Below, in pieces: positions 56,343 to 63,734 of a stretch of DNA of 64,000 nucleotides (positions within the stretch are counted from its first letter, which is position 1; every line of letters begins with the position of its first letter). The notes under the pieces were generated by a model that was given only the letters and a program-made list of their open reading frames with translations, had not been told where the DNA came from and did not search any database. The translations under genes and the position numbers were made by a program. Source of the DNA: Hydractinia symbiolongicarpus (taxonomy: Eukaryota; Cnidaria; Hydrozoa; Anthoathecata; Hydractiniidae); the NCBI RefSeq assembly GCF_029227915.1, contig NC_079886.1, positions 21,304,501 to 21,368,500 of the forward strand. The letters are read 5' to 3'.

Positions 56343-56721
56343 AAAGGTTGAGGCTGGTAAGAGGCTGGCCGAATTCAATCGTAAAACTAGGGAAGAATAT
56401 AAAAGATTGCTCATGGCACGGACGGAGGTACAGTCGACACCTCAGACACAAACCCGGCCGGCACCTCAGACACACTCGGCACCTCAGACACAGTTGGAGG
56501 ATCCTAAGGATATTGTCATTGAGGATTCTGTGACAGATGGCCCTAAACACGACGGAGTGAACTACACAATAATGGGTGGTGGTGGGGTGATAGTATTTGT
56601 CTTAATTGGTGCTTATTTTGTCTATAAAAATAAGGACAAAAATATTAAGGTGAAGGGTACCCCACCAAGTAACTCAGGTAATAAAAAAACTATGAGAATA
56701 AGTAAACTTGAAATGGAATAA
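56302..56721 (+). CDS. Polinton membrane protein with Pro/Gln repeats (139 aa)
   Basis: The N-terminus contains NPKKVEAGKRLAEFNRKTRE, a motif I associate with small Polinton structural proteins. Four TPQTQ/APQTH-type repeats follow at about 45-65, then one transmembrane helix, GGGGVIVFVLIGAYFVYKNK (about 92-111), and a basic tail. It starts inside the previous gene and ends 44 bases before the next. Function unknown; a virion membrane or minor structural protein is plausible. The repeat DNA (CCTCAGACACA) is a short tandem array. Confidence 0.55.
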   Translation: MSDTPVQVTTKNPKKVEAGKRLAEFNRKTREEYKRLLMARTEVQSTPQTQTRPAPQTHSAPQTQLEDPKDIVIEDSVTDGPKHDGVNYTIMGGGGVIVFVLIGAYFVYKNKDKNIKVKGTPPSNSGNKKTMRISKLEME

Positions 56722-56765
56722 AGGGATAATATCGCGATACTATAATCTTGAAGTATATATAAGAC

Positions 56766-56993
56766 ATGGATAAGAAAAGTATAGTCAACGATATTTATAA
56801 GGCATCGGTCGTATGCGTTTTCGCTGTAGGCTATTCAATGCTCGGGAAAAAGGTATTAAAAATGACACCACCCTCAATTCAGAAGTTTGACCTGGAAGAT
56901 ACCGGAAAGCTTGTAGCCATAGTCGCCGCAAGTGAGATGACAAGAGAATATCTAGTTAAGCAAAAAATTATACCTGAAACTATAAATATATAA
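56766..56993 (+). CDS. Small hydrophobic Polinton protein (75 aa)
   Basis: One weak membrane segment (VVCVFAVGYSMLGKKVL, about 15-31) is followed by KMTPPSIQKFDLEDTGKLVA and a helical end, REYLVKQKIIPETI. Proteins of this size with a GYS-LGKK and PP element recur in Polinton gene clusters; no function is known. Its stop overlaps the start of the next small frame (TAATG). Confidence 0.55.
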   Translation: MDKKSIVNDIYKASVVCVFAVGYSMLGKKVLKMTPPSIQKFDLEDTGKLVAIVAASEMTREYLVKQKIIPETINI

Positions 56994-57124
56994 TGTTGCG
57001 AATACTGGAATGGTTGGTCTGGGTTTTATATCGACGTAAGAAAGTTGAGAGTATTTTACCCAAGGTGGAATACACGGAGGTGGATACGGATGCCATAGAC
57101 TCGGAAGCTATCGTATTAAAATAA
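56993..57124 (+). CDS. Very small Polinton protein overlapping its neighbour (43 aa)
   Basis: ATG 56993 shares its A with the stop of the preceding gene (TAATG). The 43-residue peptide has a hydrophobic start, MLRILEWLVWVLY, then basic RRKK and an acidic end. The overlap arrangement and its place in a tightly packed cluster are the evidence; no homologue is recognised. It could be a short membrane-associated peptide. Confidence 0.4.
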   Translation: MLRILEWLVWVLYRRKKVESILPKVEYTEVDTDAIDSEAIVLK

Positions 57125-57164
57125 CAACACTAAAATATATTGTAGTAGTAGTAGTATATGAAAC

Positions 57165-57590
57165 ATGGCTTCAATTGCAATGATGTTGGGAGGTGCCTTC
57201 GCGAACGCTTTGGCTTTCACCGGATCAAGCTACCTCTTTTCAAGTTTATCCAAGGATAGGATAGATAAGGAACGGAAGCGGCATGATCTGGCCATAGAAC
57301 AGCTGCAAAAGGCTCAGGTTATATGGCAACGTAAAAGACAAGAGAGGGTGGACTTTATCAATAAGCAGCTCAGACTTGAGAAGAAGGCCGAGGGTAAATT
57401 CACAGAGCTGGATGATGCGATGCGTGAATATAGAAAAGTGTTTGGAGGGTCAACTCTCACGGATATTCCACGCGAACCTGTATTGAGCGACTTTTATACA
57501 CCCAGCAATGGCCAGCATGAACGGGAATTGGCATTTATCGCGCTAAGCATGATCGGAGTCGGGGGTGCCGTGTGGTATTTCGAAAAATAG
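57165..57590 (+). CDS. Conserved Polinton protein with coiled coil and two hydrophobic ends (141 aa)
   Basis: A hydrophobic N-terminus (MLGGAFANALAFTGSSYLFS) precedes a strongly charged helix, DRIDKERKRHDLAIEQLQKA to FINKQLRLEKKAEG. Then come DAMREYRKVFGG, a PREPVLSDFYTPS motif and a C-terminal membrane segment (AFIALSMIGVGGAVWYF). I recall this layout, including a P-x-LSDFY-PS motif, from other Polintons; the role is undefined. It converges with the 417-residue minus-strand gene, and a hairpin lies between the two stops. Confidence 0.6.
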   Translation: MASIAMMLGGAFANALAFTGSSYLFSSLSKDRIDKERKRHDLAIEQLQKAQVIWQRKRQERVDFINKQLRLEKKAEGKFTELDDAMREYRKVFGGSTLTDIPREPVLSDFYTPSNGQHERELAFIALSMIGVGGAVWYFEK

Positions 57591-57607
57591 TACGATACCA
57601 CAGGTAT

Positions 57608-57632
57608 TATGTTACGTGACACATGTAACATA
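57608..57632. terminator. Hairpin between convergent Polinton genes
   Basis: TATGTTAC (57608-57615) pairs with GTAACATA (57625-57632), with GTG/CAC possibly extending the stem. It lies 17 bases after one stop and 14 bases before the other, so it could end both transcripts. Confidence 0.55.
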
Positions 57633-57646
57633 TATTCCAGATTCCA

Positions 57647-58900
57647 CTAACGCTTTGTAACCATGTAGGTGTATATCAGACCTCCGATTCCAACTATCAA
57701 AGCCCAAAGGTTTTGACTCAACCAACCAACAGCCTCCTTTGCTCTATTGAGGATCCACGATACGATGGATCCAATTATACCCGGTAGTGATGCAGCCGCG
57801 GCACTGGCTAATCTACCTAGGAGAGATCCAAGTGCGCTCAGCTTGTTCTTTATCCATTCCCTCGCACCGCCCTCGGTTTTTTCATGATTTTTTGTATTAC
57901 CGGTGGATGACCCCCCACCCCCTGGTGTCAAAGCTTCAACTAGAAGGCCGATAACCATACCAAATGCCGTTAGTACACTGACGATGGTGATACCCTGCTC
58001 ACGGAATAGAGTTCGTATCTTTTCACCTAATGTTGTATCTTTGCTAAGTACCTTGGCGATTGTCTCCTTGATGCTTTTTATTTGACTGTTAAGTTTACCC
58101 TTGAGGATATTGATACCATCCTGGTTAGCCTCCAACATATCGTTTAGCCTTTCCAACTCCTTGGCCACCTTCTCCCTCTGTTCATCTGTGTACGACGGAT
58201 GTTCCAACTCCTTCAACTTCATTTCTTCCTTCTTGATGTTGTGTTCGATATCTACCTTTTTAGCGGTCGCGAGTTGGAGACCCCCCCGAATTTTTTGTAC
58301 GGAACTATCCAATCCACGAATATCACCCGCGGGATATTCACCTCTCAGTGTACCATCATCGACCAGCGATACCAGGTCCTCCACACTGTTCACCACATCT
58401 CCAGATATTGTTTCTAATTCTATATCGGTCGCCGTTTCTATTTTATCAGGTGACGGTAGTCTCTCTTCTATTTTGTTTAGTCCGGCGGGCTGTCGGGGGG
58501 TTATACTACCTTTCGGTATATCGAACCCCAAACTGCGCAGCCTTTTCTTGCCCAGTAGATCTGCAATGGTACCGGTAGACCTTAGAGATCCACCATGTGT
58601 CAGCGGTCTGTTATCACCCTTGTAGTATAGTTCACCACCACGAATCTCAAACACATCAGTATGTATCACACTCGGGTCCTCGTTTGGATATTTAGTTAGT
58701 AGCACCTCATAGAGTGATTTAACCCGCTCACTAGTAACTCTAGCGCGTTGAGAGGAGCCTCCACCGAATGATGTCTCCTTTTCATCGGGTGTATGTATCT
58801 GTACCCGTGTGCGTTCCTTCGGTACCAGGGGTGTGGTTTCATCGGCACCTTCGTCGGTTTGACCATGTTCACCAAACGGATCAATATCAATGTCCGCCAT
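57647..58900 (-). CDS. Polinton coiled-coil membrane protein (417 aa)
   Basis: Acidic disordered N-terminus (MADIDIDPFGEHGQ), then an RGGELYYKGDNRPLTHGGSL-like element. A long coiled coil at about 225-300 (KKEEMKLKELEHPSY through LNSQIKSIKETI) is followed by the conserved REQGITIVSVLTAFGMVIG helix. A Gly-rich linker follows, then LGSLLGRLASAAAASLPGII, SWILNRAKEAVGWLSQNLWA and a last hydrophobic helix ending YTYMVTKR. The C-terminal part matches what I remember of a widespread Polinton protein of unknown function, perhaps a virion membrane or host-membrane protein. It is divergent from the 58945 gene. Confidence 0.6.
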   Translation of the reverse strand: MADIDIDPFGEHGQTDEGADETTPLVPKERTRVQIHTPDEKETSFGGGSSQRARVTSERVKSLYEVLLTKYPNEDPSVIHTDVFEIRGGELYYKGDNRPLTHGGSLRSTGTIADLLGKKRLRSLGFDIPKGSITPRQPAGLNKIEERLPSPDKIETATDIELETISGDVVNSVEDLVSLVDDGTLRGEYPAGDIRGLDSSVQKIRGGLQLATAKKVDIEHNIKKEEMKLKELEHPSYTDEQREKVAKELERLNDMLEANQDGINILKGKLNSQIKSIKETIAKVLSKDTTLGEKIRTLFREQGITIVSVLTAFGMVIGLLVEALTPGGGGSSTGNTKNHEKTEGGAREWIKNKLSALGSLLGRLASAAAASLPGIIGSIVSWILNRAKEAVGWLSQNLWALIVGIGGLIYTYMVTKR

Positions 58901-58907
58901 TATTTTA

Positions 58908-58928
58908 TTTATTTAGAGGATAGTTTTT
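58908..58928 (+). promoter_or_regulatory. Leader motif upstream of the 58945 gene
   Basis: TTATTTAGAGGATAGTTTTT lies 17-37 bases before the ATG and matches, with one change, the motif before the next gene (59405-59424). It is also in the divergent gap used by the 58900 minus-strand gene. Confidence 0.45.
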
Positions 58929-58944
58929 TCTTAAGATAATAGAA

Positions 58945-59403
58945 ATGGCCGAGCATACTAGTCCCGGAGAAATGTTTAAAACAGATATATCCAATTCCCA
59001 ACTTGATGAGCTGCTGAAGTTACGAGATAAGTTCCGTGATAGGATAGACAAATACGGCGGATCTCTGATTATATCGGCGCTTATGGGGGGTATATCCGGA
59101 ATCGTGGCCGTTACCAGCTCGATAGCGACCGCAGTGGCCATTATTAGAAAAGGCCGCGCAGTTTGGGGTTCGGGTATGTGTCTATTAAGCTCTGCTTCAT
59201 GTGCGGTTACCACCAAATATGTTAAGATATATCGGGAGAAACAAAACAAAGTCAGAGCCTCATATCGCGTTGTACAAAATGCCATCGATGTGTTCGATAA
59301 AACGATGCCAAACAGCCTGTACATCTGTAGAGCCGATTTTGAAAGTTTGTGTGATACATATCACAGAACTCTCAAGGATCTGGATAAACTAGATAAACCA
59401 TAG
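58945..59403 (+). CDS. Two-helix membrane protein, paralogue A (152 aa)
   Basis: Shares layout with the next gene. A helix containing SNSQLDELLKLRDKFRDR is followed by two hydrophobic segments (IISALMGGISGIVAVTSSIA and WGSGMCLLSSASCAVTT), then a helical tail with VRASYRVVQNAIDVFDKTM and a LCDTYHRTLKDLDKL end. Proteins of this type occur in Polintons; function unknown, with a pore-like or membrane-remodelling role conceivable from the twin hydrophobic helices. Paralogue A has a shorter C-terminus and looks more diverged. Confidence 0.55.
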   Translation: MAEHTSPGEMFKTDISNSQLDELLKLRDKFRDRIDKYGGSLIISALMGGISGIVAVTSSIATAVAIIRKGRAVWGSGMCLLSSASCAVTTKYVKIYREKQNKVRASYRVVQNAIDVFDKTMPNSLYICRADFESLCDTYHRTLKDLDKLDKP

Positions 59404-59404
59404 G

Positions 59405-59424
59405 TTATTTAGAGGAAAGTTTTT
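59405..59424 (+). promoter_or_regulatory. Leader motif upstream of the 59439 gene
   Basis: TTATTTAGAGGAAAGTTTTT starts just after the stop of paralogue A and ends 14 bases before the ATG of paralogue B. Near-identical to 58908-58928. Confidence 0.45.
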
Positions 59425-59438
59425 CTTTGTAATAACTA

Positions 59439-60032
59439 ATGGCAGAGATTTATCCGAAGCTACCCACGGCTCCTGAGTATTCGAGCGAGCGGGACAAGTT
59501 TAATACTAATACCGTGAACTCTCAACTTGAGGAGCTTATAAAATTAAAAGGTAAATTCCAGTCAAAGGAGGACAAATACAACAAGAAATTACACAGACTT
59601 GTGATTCTAAATGCCGGCGCCACGGCCCTAACCATCACTTCCGGCATAGGTTCGGTGGTAACAGGTGCTACACTCATTGGGATACCCGTTTCTGTCGGAT
59701 TGGGTGGTGTGGCCCTATCTGGCTCTATTTCCACCGGCATTATCGCGGCTTTGATTAAAAGATATCAGAGCAAACTTGACAAAGTCATGAAATTATATGA
59801 TGTTGCGACGTCTGCCATCGCCGTGTTTGAAAACTCCTTCTCACGGGCGCTGAATAATGATGACATTAGTCACATTGAATTTCAAACCCTGTGTGGTATA
59901 TACTACGAAGCTCTGGACAAGATGACGAAAACCGACAGAAAGATGGAGAGCGAAACGCGCAACCAGTTTGAAAAAAGTCTAATGGGCGAGGTCCAAAGCC
60001 TCAGAAAGACAGTAAATCAGGAACAAAGTTAG
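59439..60032 (+). CDS. Two-helix membrane protein, paralogue B (197 aa)
   Basis: A paralogue of the preceding gene: VNSQLEELIKLKGKFQSKED matches its SNSQLDELLKL helix. Two hydrophobic segments follow (ATALTITSGIGSVVTGATLI and VSVGLGGVALSGSISTGIIA), then KRYQSKLDKVMKLYDVATSA and a FQTLCGIYYEALDKM end. It has an extra 40-residue charged tail (KMESETRNQFEKSLMGEV...). The Gly-rich hydrophobic pair resembles membrane-inserting proteins. The two genes arose by tandem duplication together with their leader motif. Confidence 0.55.
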   Translation: MAEIYPKLPTAPEYSSERDKFNTNTVNSQLEELIKLKGKFQSKEDKYNKKLHRLVILNAGATALTITSGIGSVVTGATLIGIPVSVGLGGVALSGSISTGIIAALIKRYQSKLDKVMKLYDVATSAIAVFENSFSRALNNDDISHIEFQTLCGIYYEALDKMTKTDRKMESETRNQFEKSLMGEVQSLRKTVNQEQS

Positions 60033-60108
60033 TGATGTGTGCATGTACGCCGCTCGCATATTTCGTGTGCTATTTGAAAAATTAATATTTGAAAGTAAGG
60101 CGGTTTGT

Positions 60109-60141
60109 GACATTATGTGGCGCGATCGTCCCGAGCCATAG
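60109..60141 (+). pseudogene. 3' relic of a paralogue of the 51330-51665 gene
   Basis: On the plus strand the frame reads CDIMWRDRPEP before a stop. The 111-residue protein at 51330-51665 ends YDIMWR. The downstream hairpin is also similar (CATCTTTACC..GGTAAAGAT). The rest of the gene is missing or unrecognisable. Confidence 0.45.
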
Positions 60142-60181
60142 CGGCCCTATCTACTGACATCCCTGTGCGTTCCTCGGCATC

Positions 60182-60206
60182 ATCTTTACCAGATACGGGT
60201 AAAGAT
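60182..60206. terminator. Hairpin downstream of the integrase gene
   Basis: ATCTTTACC (60182-60190) pairs perfectly with GGTAAAGAT (60198-60206). It is 27 bases past the integrase stop on the minus strand and about 40 past the plus-strand relic, so it may belong to either. Confidence 0.5.
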
Positions 60207-60232
60207 ACTTTTTATGTATCGTCCCCCTTTTT

Positions 60233-61210
60233 TCACCAACCTTGCACATAATCAGGAGGTAATTCTGTATCTTCAGGTATTAACATCAATTCCTCTTTTA
60301 CAAAAGCCCGTCCGGGTCCGTCTTGAACATAGTACATTACACGGTTACCAGGTTGCGCTATTACCTCACGCAATCTATATGTGTTTTTCGACCATATTCT
60401 ATCGGTTGCCCGTCTCCGCCCATCATCATGCTCTTCACCAGGTTGTAGTAGATATCTATACAGGCCATCTTTAGGTAATTCTACTTCAGGTGGATAATTC
60501 TCTCGTTTAGCAAGAGGCACCTCTTTCATTATAATAGCATCTTTTGGTTTCATACCAATCATCTGCGTCTTTGTATCGTTTAGCCTATCAATCAGTTTAT
60601 ACAGAATCTTAACCCATGTGGATGATACCTTTTCCGAATCATTCAGTTCTTGAGCATCTTGTATTTTGAATAAATTTTCCGCAAGTATCTTGTTCAACGC
60701 CTCAACAAAAGCTGTGTGCGTATGCTTATATTTTGTAGTCGCCCTTTTAATTTCAACCTTATGCTTCTCCAACAGCTTTGTCACATCTGCCTTGAATTCT
60801 GAACCGTTATCACATTGGAAAGTTTTCGGATAAGTTAATGGTCCTGCCTTGTAGATGTCTTCAATCATAGCGGCAACCTCTTTGGCTTTCTTAGTCCTCA
60901 AAGGTCGGGCTACTTTGTATCTGGAAGCAGCATCGATTCCCGACAAAATGTACTTATATTTATTACCATACAGTATGTCACCGGGCATGTATAATAAATC
61001 GAATTGATGTAAATCATTAGGGGTGGTAACTTCATAATGTGGTCTTTCAACATGTTTCGGAGCGGGTAAATGTACTTGCCAAAATGCTTGTTTTGATAGC
61101 CACTTCTTAATCTCCTTTGGCTTGAAGCCGAATCCTCTTAAATTCTGAACAGCCTTTTGTCCTTTCCATAAATTTTGAGGTTGATAGTAAGTCTCTTGAA
61201 GTTTAGACAT
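60233..61210 (-). CDS. Polinton integrase, retroviral type (325 aa)
   Basis: DDE-type integrase that cuts and joins the element's ends into host DNA. Catalytic residues read as Asp71 (HQFDLLYMPGD), Asp134 (FQCDNGSEF) and Glu170 (TAFVEALNK), with exactly 35 residues between the last two as in retroviral integrases. The N-terminal helical region has WLSKQAFWQVHLP; the classic HHCC zinc finger is not evident. The C-terminus (about 240-325) contains GDKVLY-type DNA-binding strands, seen as NTYRLREVIAQPG and RVMYYVQDG, resembling a chromo or SH3-like fold. Intact, so mobilisation in cis or trans remains possible. Length is normal for the family. Confidence 0.9.
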   Translation of the reverse strand: MSKLQETYYQPQNLWKGQKAVQNLRGFGFKPKEIKKWLSKQAFWQVHLPAPKHVERPHYEVTTPNDLHQFDLLYMPGDILYGNKYKYILSGIDAASRYKVARPLRTKKAKEVAAMIEDIYKAGPLTYPKTFQCDNGSEFKADVTKLLEKHKVEIKRATTKYKHTHTAFVEALNKILAENLFKIQDAQELNDSEKVSSTWVKILYKLIDRLNDTKTQMIGMKPKDAIIMKEVPLAKRENYPPEVELPKDGLYRYLLQPGEEHDDGRRRATDRIWSKNTYRLREVIAQPGNRVMYYVQDGPGRAFVKEELMLIPEDTELPPDYVQGW

Positions 61211-61301
61211 GTTTTATTTATGCACACCTTTATTTATCTCCTTTTGTTATGATGTGGTACGATAAAAGTGCTTAAAGTTTTTTATATTATATTATATTAA
61301 T

Positions 61302-61571
61302 ATGTCAGACATGGATACCACACCAGATTACAAATTGATGAAACTGAGAGAGTTGCGAGAGGTTGCTAAATCCCGTGGAATTAAGTATATCGTGGGTATG
61401 AGAAAGGCTAAACTGGTTGAGGTGATTGAGAAGAATGATCTCGACCCATCCTACACTATCGATCAGGATACCAAACGGCAACGGTACGGATACTATTCAA
61501 GGTGGAGGACAAAAAACAGGGAGGCATATCTAAAAGCTCAAAAACGTTATAACGACAAGAGATCCAAGTGA
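61302..61571 (+). CDS. Small SAP/HeH-domain protein (89 aa)
   Basis: Residues about 10-45 form a SAP-like helix-extended-helix: LMKLRELREVAKSRGIKYIV, then RKAKLVEVIEKND. Such domains bind DNA. The rest is basic and aromatic (YGYYSRWRTKNREAYLKAQK). It could bind the element's ends or genome. The SAP part resembles the first 35 residues of the polymerase frame that follows, so the two share an origin. A hairpin and a T-run follow the stop. Confidence 0.6.
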   Translation: MSDMDTTPDYKLMKLRELREVAKSRGIKYIVGMRKAKLVEVIEKNDLDPSYTIDQDTKRQRYGYYSRWRTKNREAYLKAQKRYNDKRSK

Positions 61572-61586
61572 TTGGGTATTTTTTTT

Positions 61587-61610
61587 TTTGTTACTCGAGC
61601 GGGTAACAAA
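61587..61610. terminator. Hairpin after the SAP protein gene
   Basis: TTTGTTAC (61587-61594) pairs with GTAACAAA (61603-61610), with CG/CG possible inside. It is preceded by a T-run and lies 16 bases after the stop. Confidence 0.55.
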
Positions 61611-61805
61611 TGTGATTCACGACCCTTGAGGTGGTGGTGGGTGGGTACCCATGGTCTATCGATGCTCTGTGTGTTTTAGCGTGTTTTACTACAATTTTAG
61701 CACGGTGTGGCAACCACAAACTAGGACACTCATGACCCTCCAACACGGTTTAGGATTTTTTAAAAAAAGGGTTAAAGATTCTGTATTCGTATATCATACA
61801 CAAGC

Positions 61806-63482
61806 ATGACTTCGAGAAATACCTTTGCTGAATTAAGAAAACTCGCTAAGGAACGCGGCCTACGTGGCTACTCAAGGCTCAGAAAGGTCGAGCTGATTGA
61901 ATTATTGACACCCACTACCGTGTCAGCACCGGTTAGACCGGTACCCATGCCGAGACCCACCAGACCTGTACCAGCACCTAGACCCTCGAAACCCGATACT
62001 AGCCAACAAGACATGGATATGTTTCAGCGGGAAGAAATGATTAAAACCAGACCTATTGTAAAAAGCAAATTGAATGAATGGAGAGACTGGTTAATAAATC
62101 ATGTACCTAGGGCCATTAAGGATAAAACAACAAAAGCTTTCAAAACCATGAAGGATAAGATCATGGCTTTGTATAAAAAGGGCAGTGGAGAGGAAGATGA
62201 GGAAGAGGAAAACCCCTATACACCAACTCTTAGAAACGCACTTCTCCAAGGTCTTATTAATAGTGGAAAAGTTGTTCACGATCCTGTAACCAACACTTTC
62301 AATCGTGTAGTAAACTCTCCTGGGACGGGGAAGATAATGGTTTCTGATTTTACACCCGAACTGATTTCACGATTAGCTGTGGAAAACGGTGAAAAGGGGT
62401 ACATCCTTGAGGTTGATGTTAGTTACCCACGGGAACTTCATGATTCTCATAACGACCTTCCTTTCATACCCGAGAGGAAAAAGATTAATGGTGTTGAGAA
62501 ACTGACACCATGTCTTTCAGACAAGACAAACTACATCATCCATATCCGTGCGCTTGATCAGGCGTTGAAGCATGGTCTTGTTCTTGATAAGGTTCATAGA
62601 GTCTTGAGATTTAATCAGAGTGCGTGGTTGAAGTCGTACATAGATTTTAACACTGATTTGCGTACTAAATCAACTAATGACTTTGAGAAGGACTTTTTCA
62701 AGCTTATGAACAATTCGTTCTTTGGTAAGACAATGGAGAATCGGCGTAAGCACAAGGATATACGCTTGGCTACAAAGAAGGATCAGTATGAGAAGCTGGT
62801 GATGAAGCCAAACTTCAAGGGTAGCACATGGTTCTCGGAAACACTGATGGGTATAGAGATGTCCAAGATCAAGATCAAAATGAATAAGCCGATATACCTG
62901 GGACTGGCAATTCTCGACATGTCCAAGATGATTATGTACGAGTTTCACTATGATTACATGAAACCGAAATATGGTGATGACGTGAAACTGTGTTACATGG
63001 ATACTGATTCATTCGTATACCACATCAAAACCAACGACTTTTACAGAGATATCGCCGATGATGTGTCTGCGAGATTTGACACATCGGGGTATGATAAGGA
63101 AGATGGTAGACCTCTACCATTAGGTTTGAATAAAAAGATCATTGGGCTGATAAAGAACGAGTTAGGTGGTAAGGTGATGACCGAGTTTGTAGCCCTAAGA
63201 GCTAAGACCTATGCATACAAACAACTATGTGGTAAGGAGGATAAGAGGTGTAAGGGGGTGAAGAAATGTGTGGTGAGGGAGACCATAGGTTTCACTGATT
63301 ATAAGAGATGCCTGTTTGAGGGTGAGAACATTTACAGAACCCAAGTGACCTTTCGATCCATTAAGCATGATGTTCACACAATAAAAACAAATAAACTGGC
63401 GCTCAATGCCGATGATGATAAACGCATAATTTTGGAAGATGGTATTACCACACTGGCTAGAGGACATTATAGACACACATAA
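61806..63482 (+). pseudogene. pPolB: Protein-primed DNA polymerase B, truncated, SAP domain fused (558 codons)
   Basis: The frame is open, but the protein is about half the normal length. Residues 1-35 are a SAP-like domain (FAELRKLAKERGLRG), then a Pro-rich linker (about 38-65) and an acidic patch EEDEEEENPY. Polymerase sequence begins only near residue 180 with GYILEVDVSYPRELHD, which in intact family members lies downstream of motif A. Present are motif B (KLMNNSFFGKTMEN, about 298-311) and motif C (YMDTDSFVY, about 396-404). Missing are the 3'-5' exonuclease region and the palm motif A aspartate, so catalysis is not expected. An internal in-frame deletion is the likely cause. The stop lies 14 bases inside the right terminal repeat. 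Confidence 0.75.
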
Positions 63483-63729
63483 CACTATAAATTATAAGGC
63501 ACGACAGATGAGGGTGGGTAGGGACCCATGGGACGGGGATGGGGCACGGCGGGGGTGGGGGTTTTGGACAGATATTATAGAGCATGCCCGCTTATTTAAC
63601 GTAAAGTGGTAAAGTGCTAACGGATTTATTGACTCCTCTATCGTTGATTTGACGTGGATGGTCTATAATTTGACGTAGAATGGCACAACATATTAATCGC
63701 TGTGCTAACATCCGCACTTTCCTATCTCT
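63469..63729 (-). repeat. Right terminal inverted repeat of the Polinton
   Basis: About 261 bp complementary to 51018-51287, overlapping the last 14 bases of the polymerase frame. It includes a G-rich stretch with GGGGCACGGCGGGGGTGGGG that could form unusual structures. Confidence 0.9.
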
Positions 63730-63734
63730 CCTAT
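63730..63734 (+). repeat. Right target-site duplication (CCTAT)
   Basis: Identical to 51013-51017, immediately outside the right terminal repeat. Confidence 0.8.

Larger units (their letters stand above)
60033..60232. other. Gap with relic of a small-gene 3' end
   Basis: 200 bases between convergent genes. It contains the 16-base string TGACATTATGTGGCGC (60108-60123), which is the end of the 51330 gene, and a hairpin. No intact gene. Confidence 0.55.
51018..63729 (+). mobile_element. Maverick/Polinton, 12.7 kb, probably replication-defective
   Basis: Bounded by inverted repeats starting AGAGATAGGAAAGTGCGG and ending in the complement, with CCTAT duplicated outside. Genes seen are retroviral-type integrase, packaging ATPase, major and probable minor capsid proteins, protein-primed polymerase B, SAP proteins and several small membrane proteins: the Polinton set. 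Base composition is clearly richer in G+C than the host. At 12.7 kb it is shorter than the usual 15-20 kb, and the polymerase frame is truncated. No adenain-like cysteine protease was found. Genes lie on both strands, closely packed, often overlapping, with no obvious introns. Confidence 0.95.

Noticed and set aside
58101-58625. 174-codon plus-strand frame
   Set aside because: Antisense of the coiled-coil part of the 417-residue Polinton protein; Ser-rich composition is the usual shadow.
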